64,000 nt of DNA, taken from Rhizobium phaseoli. Lineage in GTDB: Bacteria > Pseudomonadota > Alphaproteobacteria > Rhizobiales > Rhizobiaceae. The translations under genes were made by a program, and so were the position numbers. How positions within the stretch are numbered: the stretch's first letter is position 1; each line of letters starts with the position of its first letter. The notes under the pieces were generated by a model that saw only the letters and a list, made by a program, of their open reading frames with translations, was not told the origin of the DNA and did no database searches. The DNA is taken from NCBI RefSeq assembly GCF_010668805.1, contig NZ_WUFT01000010.1, positions 62,001-126,000 on the forward strand. The letters run 5' to 3'. Shown here in pieces: positions 43,899 to 52,333 of this stretch.

Positions 43899-45164
43899 CT
43901 ACCCCTCCTGCCGCATCGTCTCCCGCTGGGTGATCAGCCGGGCGCTGTGCTGGCCGCTGAGATAGATCCACAGCCAGCTCCAGGCGACGGAGAAGCGCGA
44001 GCGGGTGCCGATCAGGAAGTAGATGTGGGCAAGGCCCCAGATCCACCAGGCGATCCAGCCCTTCAGCTTGATCCGGCCGAAATCGATGATCGCCGCACTC
44101 TGGCCGATCGTCGCCAGACTGCCCTGGTGCCGATAGCGGAAGGGTGCCGGCGCCGATTTTCCCGACAGGCGGGCGCGGATGACCTTGGCGACGTAGCCGC
44201 CCTGCTGCTTGGCCGCTGGCGCAATACCCGGCACCGGTTTGCCGTCCTCGCGCATGACGGAAGCGGTGTCGCCGATGACGAAGACATCGGGCAGACCAGG
44301 CGCGCTCAGATCCCTCTCGACAACCGCACGCCCAGCCCGGTCGGCGGCAACGCCGAGCCACCGTGCCGCCGGCGAGGCGGTGACACCGGCCGCCCAGACG
44401 ATCGTCCGGCTGGCGACGAAGGTCTCGCCGATCTTCACGCCGTCGGCGTTGCAGTCGGTCACCGGCCTGCCGAGATGAATCTCGACGCCGAGTTTTTCCA
44501 GCGCCGTCTGCGCATAGGCCGAAAGCTCCTCGGCGAAGGCCGGCAGCACCCGCGGGCCGGCCTCGACCAGCACGACGCGGGTCTTGCGCGTATCGATATT
44601 GCGGAATTCCTTCGGCAGGGTGAAATGCGCGAGCTCGGCGATGATGCCGGCAAGCTCGACCCCGGTCGGCCCGGCGCCGACAATGGTGAAGGTCAGAAGC
44701 GCGTCGCGCACGGCGGGATCGCTCTCCATCTCCGCCTTCTCGAAGGCGAGCAGCACGCGCCGGCGGATCGTTGTCGCATCCTCGAGCGTCTTCAGGCCGG
44801 GCGCCACCGGCTCCCATTCGTCATGGCCGAAATAGGCATGCGTTGCTCCGGTCGCCAGCACCAGCGTGTCATAACCGAGAGTCATGCCGCCACGTAGGGA
44901 AACCGTCTTGGCAGCGCTGTCGACGCCCATGACCTCGCCGAGCAGCACCGTCACGTCGGGCCGGTCGGCATAGAGACGGCGGATCGGCCAGGCGATCTCC
45001 GAGGTGGAAAGAATGGTGGTCGCCACCTGATAGAGCAGTGGTTGGAAAAGATGATGATTGCGCCGGTCAACGAGCGTGACCTTCACGCCTGCACCCTTCA
45101 ACCCGTTGACGAGCTGCAGCCCGCCAAAACCGCCGCCGACAACGACGACATGATGATCGCTCAT
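43899..45164 (-). CDS. NDH-2-like FAD-dependent NAD(P)H dehydrogenase
   Basis: A 421-residue pyridine nucleotide-disulphide oxidoreductase of the type II NADH dehydrogenase group. The FAD motif is HHVVVVGGGFGGLQLVNGL, the NADH motif is FTIVGAGPTGVELAGIIAEL, and FVIGDTA and PAAKQQGGYVAKVI complete the fold. The C-terminal hydrophobic segment (GWIAWWIWGLAHIYFLIG) anchors it to the membrane, as in Ndh, where it passes electrons from NADH to quinone without proton pumping. ATG 45164 with AAGGGG upstream is chosen; an in-frame 50-codon extension runs into a repeat and is rejected. Confidence 0.92.
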   Translation of the reverse strand: MSDHHVVVVGGGFGGLQLVNGLKGAGVKVTLVDRRNHHLFQPLLYQVATTILSTSEIAWPIRRLYADRPDVTVLLGEVMGVDSAAKTVSLRGGMTLGYDTLVLATGATHAYFGHDEWEPVAPGLKTLEDATTIRRRVLLAFEKAEMESDPAVRDALLTFTIVGAGPTGVELAGIIAELAHFTLPKEFRNIDTRKTRVVLVEAGPRVLPAFAEELSAYAQTALEKLGVEIHLGRPVTDCNADGVKIGETFVASRTIVWAAGVTASPAARWLGVAADRAGRAVVERDLSAPGLPDVFVIGDTASVMREDGKPVPGIAPAAKQQGGYVAKVIRARLSGKSAPAPFRYRHQGSLATIGQSAAIIDFGRIKLKGWIAWWIWGLAHIYFLIGTRSRFSVAWSWLWIYLSGQHSARLITQRETMRQEG

Positions 45165-45503
45165 GACTTGCCCCTTCTGCGCCATTTCGCTGAAAGCCAA
45201 TGTGGCCTTTGCCGCAAAGGTTGCAACCGCCTTTTCGGCATGCCTCCCGTGCGCCGATCGCAGTCGAAACGGCATGTCGCGCAAAAGTGCGCAGCGGTTT
45301 TGCGAGAGCGGCATGTTGGAAAATCAAAGACCTAAGGCGCGACGAGCGAATCCGAAAGATCGCGACGCGCTTTAGCGCCGAGATTTTCGGCTACTCCAGC
45401 AATCCGCCCCCTGCGAAGCTTGTGGAATGGAAGTCAGGCGGAGTTATGCTGCCCAGACCGTAACTTCGGCTGGGCGCTAACACAGGCGTGCCGTTCGAAC
45501 CAA
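45165..45503. repeat. Intergenic region with repeat family C
   Basis: Positions 45285-45376 hold a module AAAGTGCGCAGCGGTTTTGCG ... GGCGCGACGAGCGAATCCGAAAGATCGCGACGCGCTTTAGCGC, of a type frequent between rhizobial genes. The remainder is the NDH-2 promoter region and the BA14K 3' flank. No gene is seen. Confidence 0.55.
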
Positions 45504-46022
45504 TCAATAGGGACCGGCGCACTGGCGACGGGGTCCGTAATAAGGTTGGAAGGTATTGTCGAACGCCCTGTACGACCGATAGCGCGAATAGCACCACCTC
45601 TCGTGGCTGCCGCCTCCATAATAGGCAGTCGAGGCATAGGCCCGATAGGGCCGGCCATAATAGCGGTAACGTGAGCCATAGTAGCGATAAGGCGAACGGT
45701 AGTAGCCGTAGGGCGAGTCGTAGCCGTAGGGTGAACCGTAATACGAGCCGTAGTAGGGCTGTGCCAATGCGCCGCCTATGATGGTGCCGACGGCCAAACC
45801 GCCCAAAGCCCAGCCCCAGCCTGATCCATGACTATGATGGCCGTAATACCCGCCTCGGTAGTGGCCGCCACCCCAGTGACCGCCATGTCCACGCCATTCC
45901 ACTTGCTCAATCTGCTGTTGCGTTTCGATTCTGGGTGGGTTGATAGCCGGAAACGCTTGAGCCGGCGTGATGCCGGGGACACTTATGATCAAGCATAACG
46001 CGGCGCCGGTTAGCTTTCTCAT
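45504..46022 (-). CDS. BA14K-family surface protein
   Basis: A 172-residue exported protein: signal peptide MRKLTGAALCLIISVPGITPAQA, then a Gly/His/Tyr-rich linker (GHGGHWGGGHYRGGYYGHHSHG), one membrane or glycine-zipper segment (WALGGLAVGTIIGGAL), a Tyr-rich repeat (YYGSPYGYDSPYGYY) and the C-terminal BA14K motif HERWCYSRYRSYRAFDNTFQPYYGPRRQC. BA14K is a Brucella immunoreactive protein with lectin-like activity. ATG 46022 has AGGAG at proper spacing, better than ATG 46028. A consensus general-stress promoter lies upstream. Confidence 0.88.
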   Translation of the reverse strand: MRKLTGAALCLIISVPGITPAQAFPAINPPRIETQQQIEQVEWRGHGGHWGGGHYRGGYYGHHSHGSGWGWALGGLAVGTIIGGALAQPYYGSYYGSPYGYDSPYGYYRSPYRYYGSRYRYYGRPYRAYASTAYYGGGSHERWCYSRYRSYRAFDNTFQPYYGPRRQCAGPY

Positions 46023-46084
46023 GACCATTCTCCTCTGCTCCTCCAGGCAGAGAAGATATCTTCCCCTCCCCTGAAACAAAGGTG

Positions 46085-46109
46085 AACGCAATATGTCGAA
46101 AAATGTTCC
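46085..46109 (-). promoter_or_regulatory. EcfG/RpoE2-type promoter of the BA14K gene
   Basis: On the minus strand GGAAC (46109-46105), 16 bases, then CGTT (46088-46085): an exact match to the alphaproteobacterial general-stress sigma consensus. It lies 63 bp before the ATG. Confidence 0.8.
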
Positions 46110-46166
46110 GTAGAGAGACAAATTAATCGCCATCGATGGCGCTGATCATGCCCCTTCGAATGACGA

Positions 46167-46631
46167 TCACCGGGCGTATCCCACAGGGATCGCCATTCCA
46201 TGTTTCAATACTTCCATCGAGATCGACGCCGAGACGTCGAAGAGTTCCAGCTTGCGCACGATCTGCTTGTAGATCACGTCGTAATGCTCGACGCGCGGCA
46301 GCACGATCTTCAGGATGTAATCGTGATTGCCGGTCAGCCGGTGGGCCTCGACGATTTCAGGAATGTCGGCGATGATCCTGCGGAAGGTTTCCGTCCATTC
46401 GTCTGAATGATGCGCTGTCTTGACGAGCGCGAAGACAGTCGTCGGCACGCCCATCCTCTCCCGGTCGAGCACGATGATACGCCGGGCGATATGGCCGCTT
46501 TCCTCCAGCCGCTGGATGCGCCGAGAGCAGGCCGACACTGATAGCGCCACACGCTCGGCAAGATCGGTCACGGATATGCCTGCATCCTTTTGCAGCATGT
46601 CGAGAATTCGTCTGTCGCGATCATCCAGCAT
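46167..46631 (-). CDS. Lrp/AsnC-family regulator
   Basis: A 154-residue regulator. The N-terminal HTH (LDDRDRRILDMLQKDAGISVTDLAERVALSVSACSRRIQRLEESG, residues 2-46) is followed by the RAM/Lrp ligand domain (GNHDYILKIVLPRVEHYDVIYK). It should bind amino acids as an octamer or dimer. The racemase gene starts 155 bp away on the other strand; the pair is likely a regulator with its target. ATG 46631 begins the HTH; in-frame codons upstream show no family match. Confidence 0.92.
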   Translation of the reverse strand: MLDDRDRRILDMLQKDAGISVTDLAERVALSVSACSRRIQRLEESGHIARRIIVLDRERMGVPTTVFALVKTAHHSDEWTETFRRIIADIPEIVEAHRLTGNHDYILKIVLPRVEHYDVIYKQIVRKLELFDVSASISMEVLKHGMAIPVGYAR

Positions 46632-46786
46632 GTGTGTGAAATGAACCTCACGCCTCTTTCTTGCATAGTTTCCCGAAACCACGCAAAATCATATCACGTA
46701 TTTCACACGGGAGACAAACAACGCAAACACGCCGCGCCGGGATTGCGGCATCATTTTCGAAAGTTCAGGAGCATGGAGACAGGAAG

Positions 46787-47506
46787 ATGGAAACGATAGG
46801 TTTGATCGGCGGCATGAGTTTCGAAAGTTCGGCGGTCTACTACCGCCTCGTCAACGAGATGGTGCGCGCCCGCAAAGGCGGCCTCGCCTCAGCCGAGCTC
46901 ATTCTGCATTCGGTCAACTTCGAGGAGATCGTGGCCCTTCAGAAGGCCGGCGACTGGGAAGGCGCCGCCCGCCGTCTCGGCCAGGTGGCAGCGCGCCTGG
47001 AGGCAGCCGGTGCCGGCTGCGTCCTTATTTGCACCAACACCATGCACCTGATCGCCGACCAAGTCGCAGCAAAGATTTCCGTACCGCTGATCCACATCAT
47101 TGACGAGACGGCGAAATCGCTGCAGGCGGCCGGCCGCAAGCGGCCGCTGCTGCTTGCCACCCGCTACACCATGGAGCATGGCTTCTACGGCGACCGGATG
47201 AAGAGCCTCGGTCTCGATATCATGGTGCCCGACGCCGCCGACCGCACCACCGTGCACGACATTATCTTCAACGAGCTCTGCGCCGGCAGGGTGCACGACA
47301 GCTCGCGCGAAAAGCTGATCGATATCATCGACCGCGCCGTCGCGCACGGGGCCGACAGCATCATCCTCGGCTGCACCGAAATCTGCCTGATCCTCGATCC
47401 CAACCGCCTTCCGCTGCCGGGCTTCGACACCACCACGATACATGCCCGCGCGGCGGTGGATTTCGCGCTCGGCGCGGAGGACGCGGAAACGGAAGAGGCT
47501 GCGTGA
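46787..47506 (+). CDS. Aspartate/glutamate racemase-family protein
   Basis: A 239-residue cofactor-independent racemase. It starts with METIGLIGGMSFESSAVYYRLVNE. The two catalytic cysteines are in VLICTNTMHLIAD and SIILGCTEICLILD. The closest known types are aspartate racemases (YgeA group). The divergent Lrp gene suggests amino-acid-responsive control. ATG 46787 has ACAGGAAG upstream. It is followed by the MarR-GNAT promoter region, so it is monocistronic. Confidence 0.9.
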   Translation: METIGLIGGMSFESSAVYYRLVNEMVRARKGGLASAELILHSVNFEEIVALQKAGDWEGAARRLGQVAARLEAAGAGCVLICTNTMHLIADQVAAKISVPLIHIIDETAKSLQAAGRKRPLLLATRYTMEHGFYGDRMKSLGLDIMVPDAADRTTVHDIIFNELCAGRVHDSSREKLIDIIDRAVAHGADSIILGCTEICLILDPNRLPLPGFDTTTIHARAAVDFALGAEDAETEEAA

Positions 47507-47517
47507 GGGCAGTCACA

Positions 47518-47542
47518 ATTTAGTTGACTCAGTCAACTAAAT
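47518..47542. promoter_or_regulatory. MarR-type operator, long palindrome
   Basis: ATTTAGTTGAC-TCA-GTCAACTAAAT has 11-bp perfect arms. A half site TTTAGTCAACTT follows at 47568-47579. It lies about 200 bp upstream of the MarR-GNAT start. Confidence 0.75.
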
Positions 47543-47605
47543 GCATGACAAAGTCTCCATCAGGAGATTTTAGTCAACTTGTGCGGACAGTCGCCGACCT
47601 CTCTT

Positions 47606-47695
47606 CCGTCATGCTCGGGCTTGTCCCGAGCATCTGCCTCCGTTCGATAGGGCAGCAGATCCTCGGCACAAGGCCGAGGATGACGCCGAACGAGG
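47606..47695. repeat. Palindromic intergenic repeat, family G
   Basis: TCATGCTCGGGCTTGTCCCGAGCAT and CCTCGGCACAAGGCCGAGGATGA form two hairpin modules in tandem. The element lies between two near-identical 15-bp repeats (47554-47568 and 47722-47736). Confidence 0.6.
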
Positions 47696-47719
47696 AGCGA
47701 ACCTTATCACGTCTGGCCA

Positions 47720-47737
47720 GATCTCCATCTGGAGATC
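47720..47737 (+). promoter_or_regulatory. Hairpin covering the MarR-GNAT ribosome-binding site
   Basis: GATCTCCA-TC-TGGAGATC contains the GGAG that serves the ATG at 47741, so the site can be hidden in an RNA stem or covered by a bound protein. Confidence 0.65.
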
Positions 47738-47740
47738 ACC

Positions 47741-48658
47741 ATGTCCGATATCGCCCTCATCAAAACCGCCCGCGATTTCAACCGCTTCTACACGAATTTC
47801 CTCGGCCTCTTGAACAAGGCCTATCTCGACTCCCGCTTCACGCTGACGGATGCCCGCATTCTCTTCGAGATCGGCTCGCAAGAGGGCGTCAGCGCCGCAG
47901 CCCTTGTCCGCGACCTTCATCTCGACCCGGCCTATCTCAGCCGCATCCTCAAGCGTTTCCGTGCCGAGGGGCTGATCAAGACCAGTCCGGACCCGGCCGA
48001 CCTGCGCAGCCAGATCATCAATGTCACCGACCGGGGACGGGAGCAGTTCGAAGAACTCGGCCGGCGCGCCAATGCCCAGATCGCCGCCCGTTTCGACAAT
48101 CTGGCGATCGGCGAGCCGCAGGCCGTCGTTTCGGCCATGGACACCATCCGCGCCCTGCTCGACTCTGCGGCCAAGCCTGTGCCCGCCGTCATCCGCGCCC
48201 ACCGGGCCGGCGATATCGGCTGGATCGTACAGAGCCAGGGCCGCTTCTACGCCGAGGAATATGGCTGGGACCTGCGCTTCGAGGCGTTGGTTGCTGACGT
48301 TACCGGGAAATTCCTCGCCAATTTCGATCCCGAAAAAGAATATTGCTGGATCGCCGAGCGCGGCGGCATCAATGTCGGTTCGGTCCTTGTCACCAATGGC
48401 GGCGACGGCATCGCCAAACTGCGGCTGCTTTATGTCGACAAATCAGCCCGCGGGCTCGGGCTCGGCAAGTTGCTGGTCGACGAATGTATCGGCTTTTGCA
48501 GGCAGAAAGGCTACAGCGAGATTCAGCTCTGGACCAACGACATGCTGGAGACCGCCCGCGCCATCTACGTCAAATCAGGCTTCCGCCTTGTCTCCGAGGA
48601 GAGACATCGGATGTTCGGCCCGGAGGCCAATGGCCAAAACTGGGCCCTCACCCTCTGA
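47741..48658 (+). CDS. MarR HTH - GNAT acetyltransferase fusion
   Basis: A 305-residue two-domain protein. Residues about 5-140 are a MarR winged helix (SRFTLTDARILFEIGSQEGVSAAALVRDLHLDPAYLSRILKRFRAEGLI, with wing DPADLRSQIINVTDRG). Residues about 150-305 are a GNAT fold with the acetyl-CoA loop LYVDKSARGLGLGKLLVDECIGFC and SGFRLVSEERHRMFG. The fusion recurs in proteobacteria; the acetyl acceptor is unknown. The ribosome-binding site is inside a hairpin and a palindromic operator lies upstream, so tight self-control is likely. Confidence 0.9.
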   Translation: MSDIALIKTARDFNRFYTNFLGLLNKAYLDSRFTLTDARILFEIGSQEGVSAAALVRDLHLDPAYLSRILKRFRAEGLIKTSPDPADLRSQIINVTDRGREQFEELGRRANAQIAARFDNLAIGEPQAVVSAMDTIRALLDSAAKPVPAVIRAHRAGDIGWIVQSQGRFYAEEYGWDLRFEALVADVTGKFLANFDPEKEYCWIAERGGINVGSVLVTNGGDGIAKLRLLYVDKSARGLGLGKLLVDECIGFCRQKGYSEIQLWTNDMLETARAIYVKSGFRLVSEERHRMFGPEANGQNWALTL

Positions 48659-48689
48659 CTCGCACTGTCGCAAAAATTTCGCTTGATTT

Positions 48690-48705
48690 GGAAACGTTCA
48701 TTTCC
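48690..48705. promoter_or_regulatory. Candidate operator of the TetR gene
   Basis: GGAAA-N6-TTTCC lies 13-28 bp before the TetR start; an adjacent CTAATTAG palindrome overlaps its right edge. Confidence 0.5.
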
Positions 48706-48718
48706 TAATTAGGCGAAC

Positions 48719-49336
48719 ATGAACGAAACGACTCTCCAACAGAAAACCCGCAGCCGCGGACGCCCGCGGGAATTCGACGCCGAGGCTGCACTCGACGCCG
48801 CCCTTCGCGTCTTTTCCGAGCGCGGCTATCATGCTGCCTCGATCAGCGAACTCACAGAAGCCATGGGGCTTGCCGCCGGCAGCGTCTACAAGGCCTTCGG
48901 CGACAAGCGCGGCATCTTCCTCGCTGCCTTCGACCGCTACCGCGCCGTGCGCCGCGGCGTGCTCGCAGCCGAACTCGATCGTGTCGAAACCGGCCGCGAC
49001 AAGCTGCGTGCACTCGTTACCTTCTTTGCCGCCTCCTCGCATGGGCAGATCGGCAGGCAGGGCTGCCTCGTCGTCGGCAGTGCCGGCGATCTCGCCCTCT
49101 TCGACGAAGAGGCGGCCGAACGCGTCGCCACCGCCTTCACGAACGACGAGACGCTTCTTTCAGACCTGATCCGCCTCGGCCAGTCCGACGGCTCGATCAA
49201 GGCGGATCTCGATATATCGGCGGTAGCACTTGGGCTTCTCTGCCTCACCAAGGGCATGCGCGTCATCGGCAAGACAGGCCGCAGCGGCGAGGAAATGGCT
49301 GCCGCTGCCGAAGCTGCCATGAAGATGGTGACCTGA
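48719..49336 (+). CDS. TetR/AcrR-family regulator
   Basis: A 205-residue repressor with N-terminal basic arm TRSRGRPREFD and HTH ALDAALRVFSERGYHAASISELTEAMGLAAGSVYKAFGDKRGIFLAAFDRYR (residues about 22-75). The C-terminal domain (TetR_C type, GCLVVGSAGDLALFDEEAAERV) is helical with one Cys in QGCLVV, as in several AcrR-like drug sensors. The MFS transporter gene follows 108 bp later on the same strand and is the likely target. Confidence 0.9.
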   Translation: MNETTLQQKTRSRGRPREFDAEAALDAALRVFSERGYHAASISELTEAMGLAAGSVYKAFGDKRGIFLAAFDRYRAVRRGVLAAELDRVETGRDKLRALVTFFAASSHGQIGRQGCLVVGSAGDLALFDEEAAERVATAFTNDETLLSDLIRLGQSDGSIKADLDISAVALGLLCLTKGMRVIGKTGRSGEEMAAAAEAAMKMVT

Positions 49337-49444
49337 CTTTAAGCCACCCTTCCGGAGCGACAGGCCGCTGCATGACCGGAAACGGGTGGCCAGCGGCAAT
49401 ATGACTTGAGAATATTCCTTACAATTTGAATACCGGAGTTTCTG

Positions 49445-50653
49445 ATGAGCATTTCAGCCACCGCGCCTGATAAGGCCATTCCACGGACGCTGTCCCCTTG
49501 GCTCACCTTCCTTTTCGCCGCCGCCTGCGGGCTGGTGGCCGCCAATCTCTATTACGGCCAGCCTCTCGCCGGCCCGATCAGCGCCGAACTCGGCTTCACC
49601 CCGGCCGCCACCGGCCTGATCGTCACGCTGACGCAGATCGGCTACGGCCTCGGCCTGCTGTTGATCGTGCCGCTCGGCGACCTCACCGAAAACCGCCGGC
49701 TGGTGCTGCTGCTGGTTGCCGTCTCCGCTGTTGCGCTGGTCGGCGCGGCGCTGTCTTCGACGCCCACGACTTTCCTCGCCGCCTCGCTCTGCATCGGCCT
49801 GTCATCGGTCGCAGTTCAGGTTCTGGTTCCCTTCGCCGCCAACATGGCACCCGATGCGACGCGCGGACAGGTCGTCGGCAATGTCATGAGCGGCCTGCTC
49901 TGCGGCATCATGCTGGCCCGCCCCTTCGCAAGCTTCGTCGCCGAAGCCTCTTCCTGGCACGTGGTCTATTACGTCACCGCAGCCCTGATGCTCGTGCTTG
50001 CCATCGTGCTGCGCGCCAACCTGCCGGTCCGCCGGCCGAAGACGAAGCTGCGCTATGGCGAGTTGCTCGCTTCCATGGGGCAGCTGGCGCTGACTTCGCG
50101 CGTGCTGCAGCGCCGGGCGCTTTATCAGGCCGGTATGTTCGGCGCTTTCAGCCTGTTCTGGACGACGACACCGCTGCTGCTCGCAAGCCCGGCCTTCGGC
50201 CTGACGCAAAACGGCATCGCTCTCTTCGCCCTCGCCGGCGCCGCCGGCGCCATCGCCTCGCCGATCGCCGGCCGGCTTGCCGATCGCGGCATGACGAAGA
50301 TCGCCTCGACGCTTGCCATGCTCCTCGGCATGGCTTCCTTCCTGATCAGCCATTTCGCCGCGGACGGCTCGCTTACCGCGCTGATCCTGCTGACGACGGC
50401 GGCGATCATGCTCGATTTCGGCGTCACCACCAATCTCGTCTGCGGCCAGCGCGCCATCTATGGCTTGAACCCGGAACATCGCAGCCGGCTCAACGGCCTG
50501 TTCATGGCGACATTCTTTGCCGGCGGGGCCCTCGGCTCGGCGGTCGGCGGCTGGGCCTATGCGACCGGCGGCTGGACGATGACCGCCTGGATCGGTTTTG
50601 CCTTCCCGGCGCTCGCCTTCCTGCTGTTTCTGACGGAGGGGCGTGGCAAGTAA
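49445..50653 (+). CDS. MFS transporter (DHA-type efflux)
   Basis: A 402-residue major facilitator with twelve hydrophobic segments. The N-terminal half contains GLVAANLYYGQPLAGPISAELG and the motif-A-like loop PLGDLTENRRLVLLL; the second half has RLADRGMTKIASTLAMLLG. It looks like the YgaY/DHA1-type exporters of small toxic compounds. The upstream TetR gene in the same direction suggests substrate-induced expression. It is convergent with the HxlR gene, 6 bp between stops. Confidence 0.9.
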   Translation: MSISATAPDKAIPRTLSPWLTFLFAAACGLVAANLYYGQPLAGPISAELGFTPAATGLIVTLTQIGYGLGLLLIVPLGDLTENRRLVLLLVAVSAVALVGAALSSTPTTFLAASLCIGLSSVAVQVLVPFAANMAPDATRGQVVGNVMSGLLCGIMLARPFASFVAEASSWHVVYYVTAALMLVLAIVLRANLPVRRPKTKLRYGELLASMGQLALTSRVLQRRALYQAGMFGAFSLFWTTTPLLLASPAFGLTQNGIALFALAGAAGAIASPIAGRLADRGMTKIASTLAMLLGMASFLISHFAADGSLTALILLTTAAIMLDFGVTTNLVCGQRAIYGLNPEHRSRLNGLFMATFFAGGALGSAVGGWAYATGGWTMTAWIGFAFPALAFLLFLTEGRGK

Positions 50654-50659
50654 GACACT

Positions 50660-51076
50660 CTAGCGATCGGGAGAATCGAAACGCGAACGGGCGGCGCGGA
50701 CGGCATGATGGTTGGCTTCCGCCCAGTTCAACAGTTGCGACAGCGGCAGGTAGAGCGATCGGCCGAGTTCGGTCATCGAATATTCGACACTCGGAGGCTT
50801 GGTCGGGAAGACCTCGCGAGCGATATAACCGTCTCTTTGCAGATCACGCAGCGTCTGTGTCAGCATGCGCTGTGAAATATCGGGGATCATCCGCCGCAGT
50901 TCGCCGAACCGACGGGGCTCCGCCGCCAGCACTTCGAGTAGCAGCGTCGACCATTTTCCGCCGATCTGCTGCATCATGTCCCTGACCGGGCAATTGCCAA
51001 AATCGAGGCCGGCAAGATCGATCTCGCGCCGTGCCCCCGGCATCCTGTTTTTCAGACTGACGACCGCACCGCTCAC
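50660..51076 (-). CDS. HxlR-family regulator
   Basis: A 138-residue winged-helix regulator with the HxlR pattern NCPVRDMMQQIGGKWSTLLLEVLAAEPRRFGELRRMIPDISQRMLTQTLRDLQRDGYI. A Cys (residue 29) occupies the position that senses quinone or aldehyde stress in YodB/QorR relatives. The divergent gene at 51200 encodes a QOR2-like reductase, the classic partner. The intergenic 123 bp contain GGTTCCCTTTTGGTAAC-type half sites. Confidence 0.92.
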   Translation of the reverse strand: MSGAVVSLKNRMPGARREIDLAGLDFGNCPVRDMMQQIGGKWSTLLLEVLAAEPRRFGELRRMIPDISQRMLTQTLRDLQRDGYIAREVFPTKPPSVEYSMTELGRSLYLPLSQLLNWAEANHHAVRAARSRFDSPDR

Positions 51077-51199
51077 ACGCTGGTTCCCTTTTGGTAACGT
51101 AGGGCCGAAAAACTGCCTCCTTTACATCGCCAAGTCAATTCCTATTCTAGTGTAACTCTCTTTTCGAGACCATCACTGCAACGCAGAAGGAAACGACCT

Positions 51200-52105
51200 A
51201 TGAGCGAAACCATCCTGGTCACCGGCGCTGCCGGTCAGCTCGGCCAGCGTGTCATCCATCACCTGATCGAGACCCACAAGGTCGCCCCCGGCAGCATCGT
51301 CGCGGCAACCCGCAGCCCCGAAAAGCTCGCCGAACTCGCAAACAAGGGCGTCGTCACCCGCAAGGCCGATTTCGATCACGCCGCCGGCCTGGAGAAGGCT
51401 TTCGCCGGGGTCGACCGCCTGCTGATTATCAGCACCGATGCGCTGGATACTCCCGGCAAGCGTCTCGCCCAGCACAAGGCTGCCGTCGCTGCGGCCGTCA
51501 AGGCTGGTGTCAAGCACATCGCCTATACTTCGATGCCGGCACCGGACGATTCGCTCGTCACCTTCGCGCCGGATCATCTCGGCAGCGAAAACGCCATCAA
51601 GGCAAGCGGCATCGCCCATACGATCATCCGCGACGCCTGGTATCACGACAATTATCTGCACGGCATGCCGCACAGCCTGCAGGGCGGCAAATGGTACAGC
51701 GCTACCGGCGACGGCAAGGTCTCCACCATCTCGCGTGACGACTGCGCCCTGGCGATCGCCGCAGCCCTTGCTTCCGGCACGTCAGAAAGCGCCACCTATA
51801 CGCTGACGGGCGCGGCATCGCTGAACAACAAGCAGATCGCCGCCATCGTCTCCGAAGTCGCCGGCAAGCCGCTCGACGTGGTCGACGTCAATGATGAGCA
51901 GCTCGGCCAGGGCATGCGCGGCGCCGGCCTTCCCGGTTTCGTCGCCGACATGCTGGTGTCGGCCGACGCCAACATCCGCGCCGGCAAGTTCGACATCCTC
52001 ACCGAAGACTTCAACAAGCTGACCGGAAAACAGCCGCAGTCGCTGAAGGATTTCTTCGTCGAGCATAAGGCTGCTTTGACGGCGGCTGGAGGTGGCGCGC
52101 ACTGA
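51200..52105 (+). CDS. NmrA-like/QOR2-type NAD(P)H quinone reductase
   Basis: A 301-residue atypical SDR. The cofactor motif is ILVTGAAGQLGQRVIHHLIE; there is no YxxxK catalytic pair, in line with QOR2 (YtfG) and NmrA-like proteins. Other landmarks are ATRSPEKLAELA, VKHIAYTSMPAPDDS and ENAIKASGIAHTIIRDAWYHDNYL. It should reduce quinones with NAD(P)H. Control by the divergent HxlR protein is likely (family knowledge of the qorR/qorA arrangement). Start has GAAGGAAAC upstream. Confidence 0.9.
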   Translation: MSETILVTGAAGQLGQRVIHHLIETHKVAPGSIVAATRSPEKLAELANKGVVTRKADFDHAAGLEKAFAGVDRLLIISTDALDTPGKRLAQHKAAVAAAVKAGVKHIAYTSMPAPDDSLVTFAPDHLGSENAIKASGIAHTIIRDAWYHDNYLHGMPHSLQGGKWYSATGDGKVSTISRDDCALAIAAALASGTSESATYTLTGAASLNNKQIAAIVSEVAGKPLDVVDVNDEQLGQGMRGAGLPGFVADMLVSADANIRAGKFDILTEDFNKLTGKQPQSLKDFFVEHKAALTAAGGGAH

Positions 52106-52129
52106 CACCTTCGCGGGCATCGGCATGCG

Positions 52130-52315
52130 TCACCCCCCTCTGCCCTGCCGGGCATCTCCCCCACAAGGGGGAGATTGGATGGGAGCGACGGCTTCTCCCA
52201 CACAACTAACGCACGTCTACTCCGATACGGTGGAGAGAGAGCGATGATCCAGCCTCCTGCCGATCTCCCTCCTTGTGGGGGATATGCCCGGCAGGGCCGA
52301 GGGGGGTGGCCACCC
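52130..52315. repeat. Palindromic intergenic repeat, family F
   Basis: CCCCCCTCTGCCCTGCCGGGCATCTCCC with CACAAGGGGGAGAT is mirrored by ATCTCCCTCCTTGTGGGGGATATGCCCGGCAGGGC at 52262-52297, giving a roughly 190-bp inverted structure between two convergent genes. Confidence 0.75.
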
Positions 52316-52333
52316 TGAGGGCAAATTGCTTCC

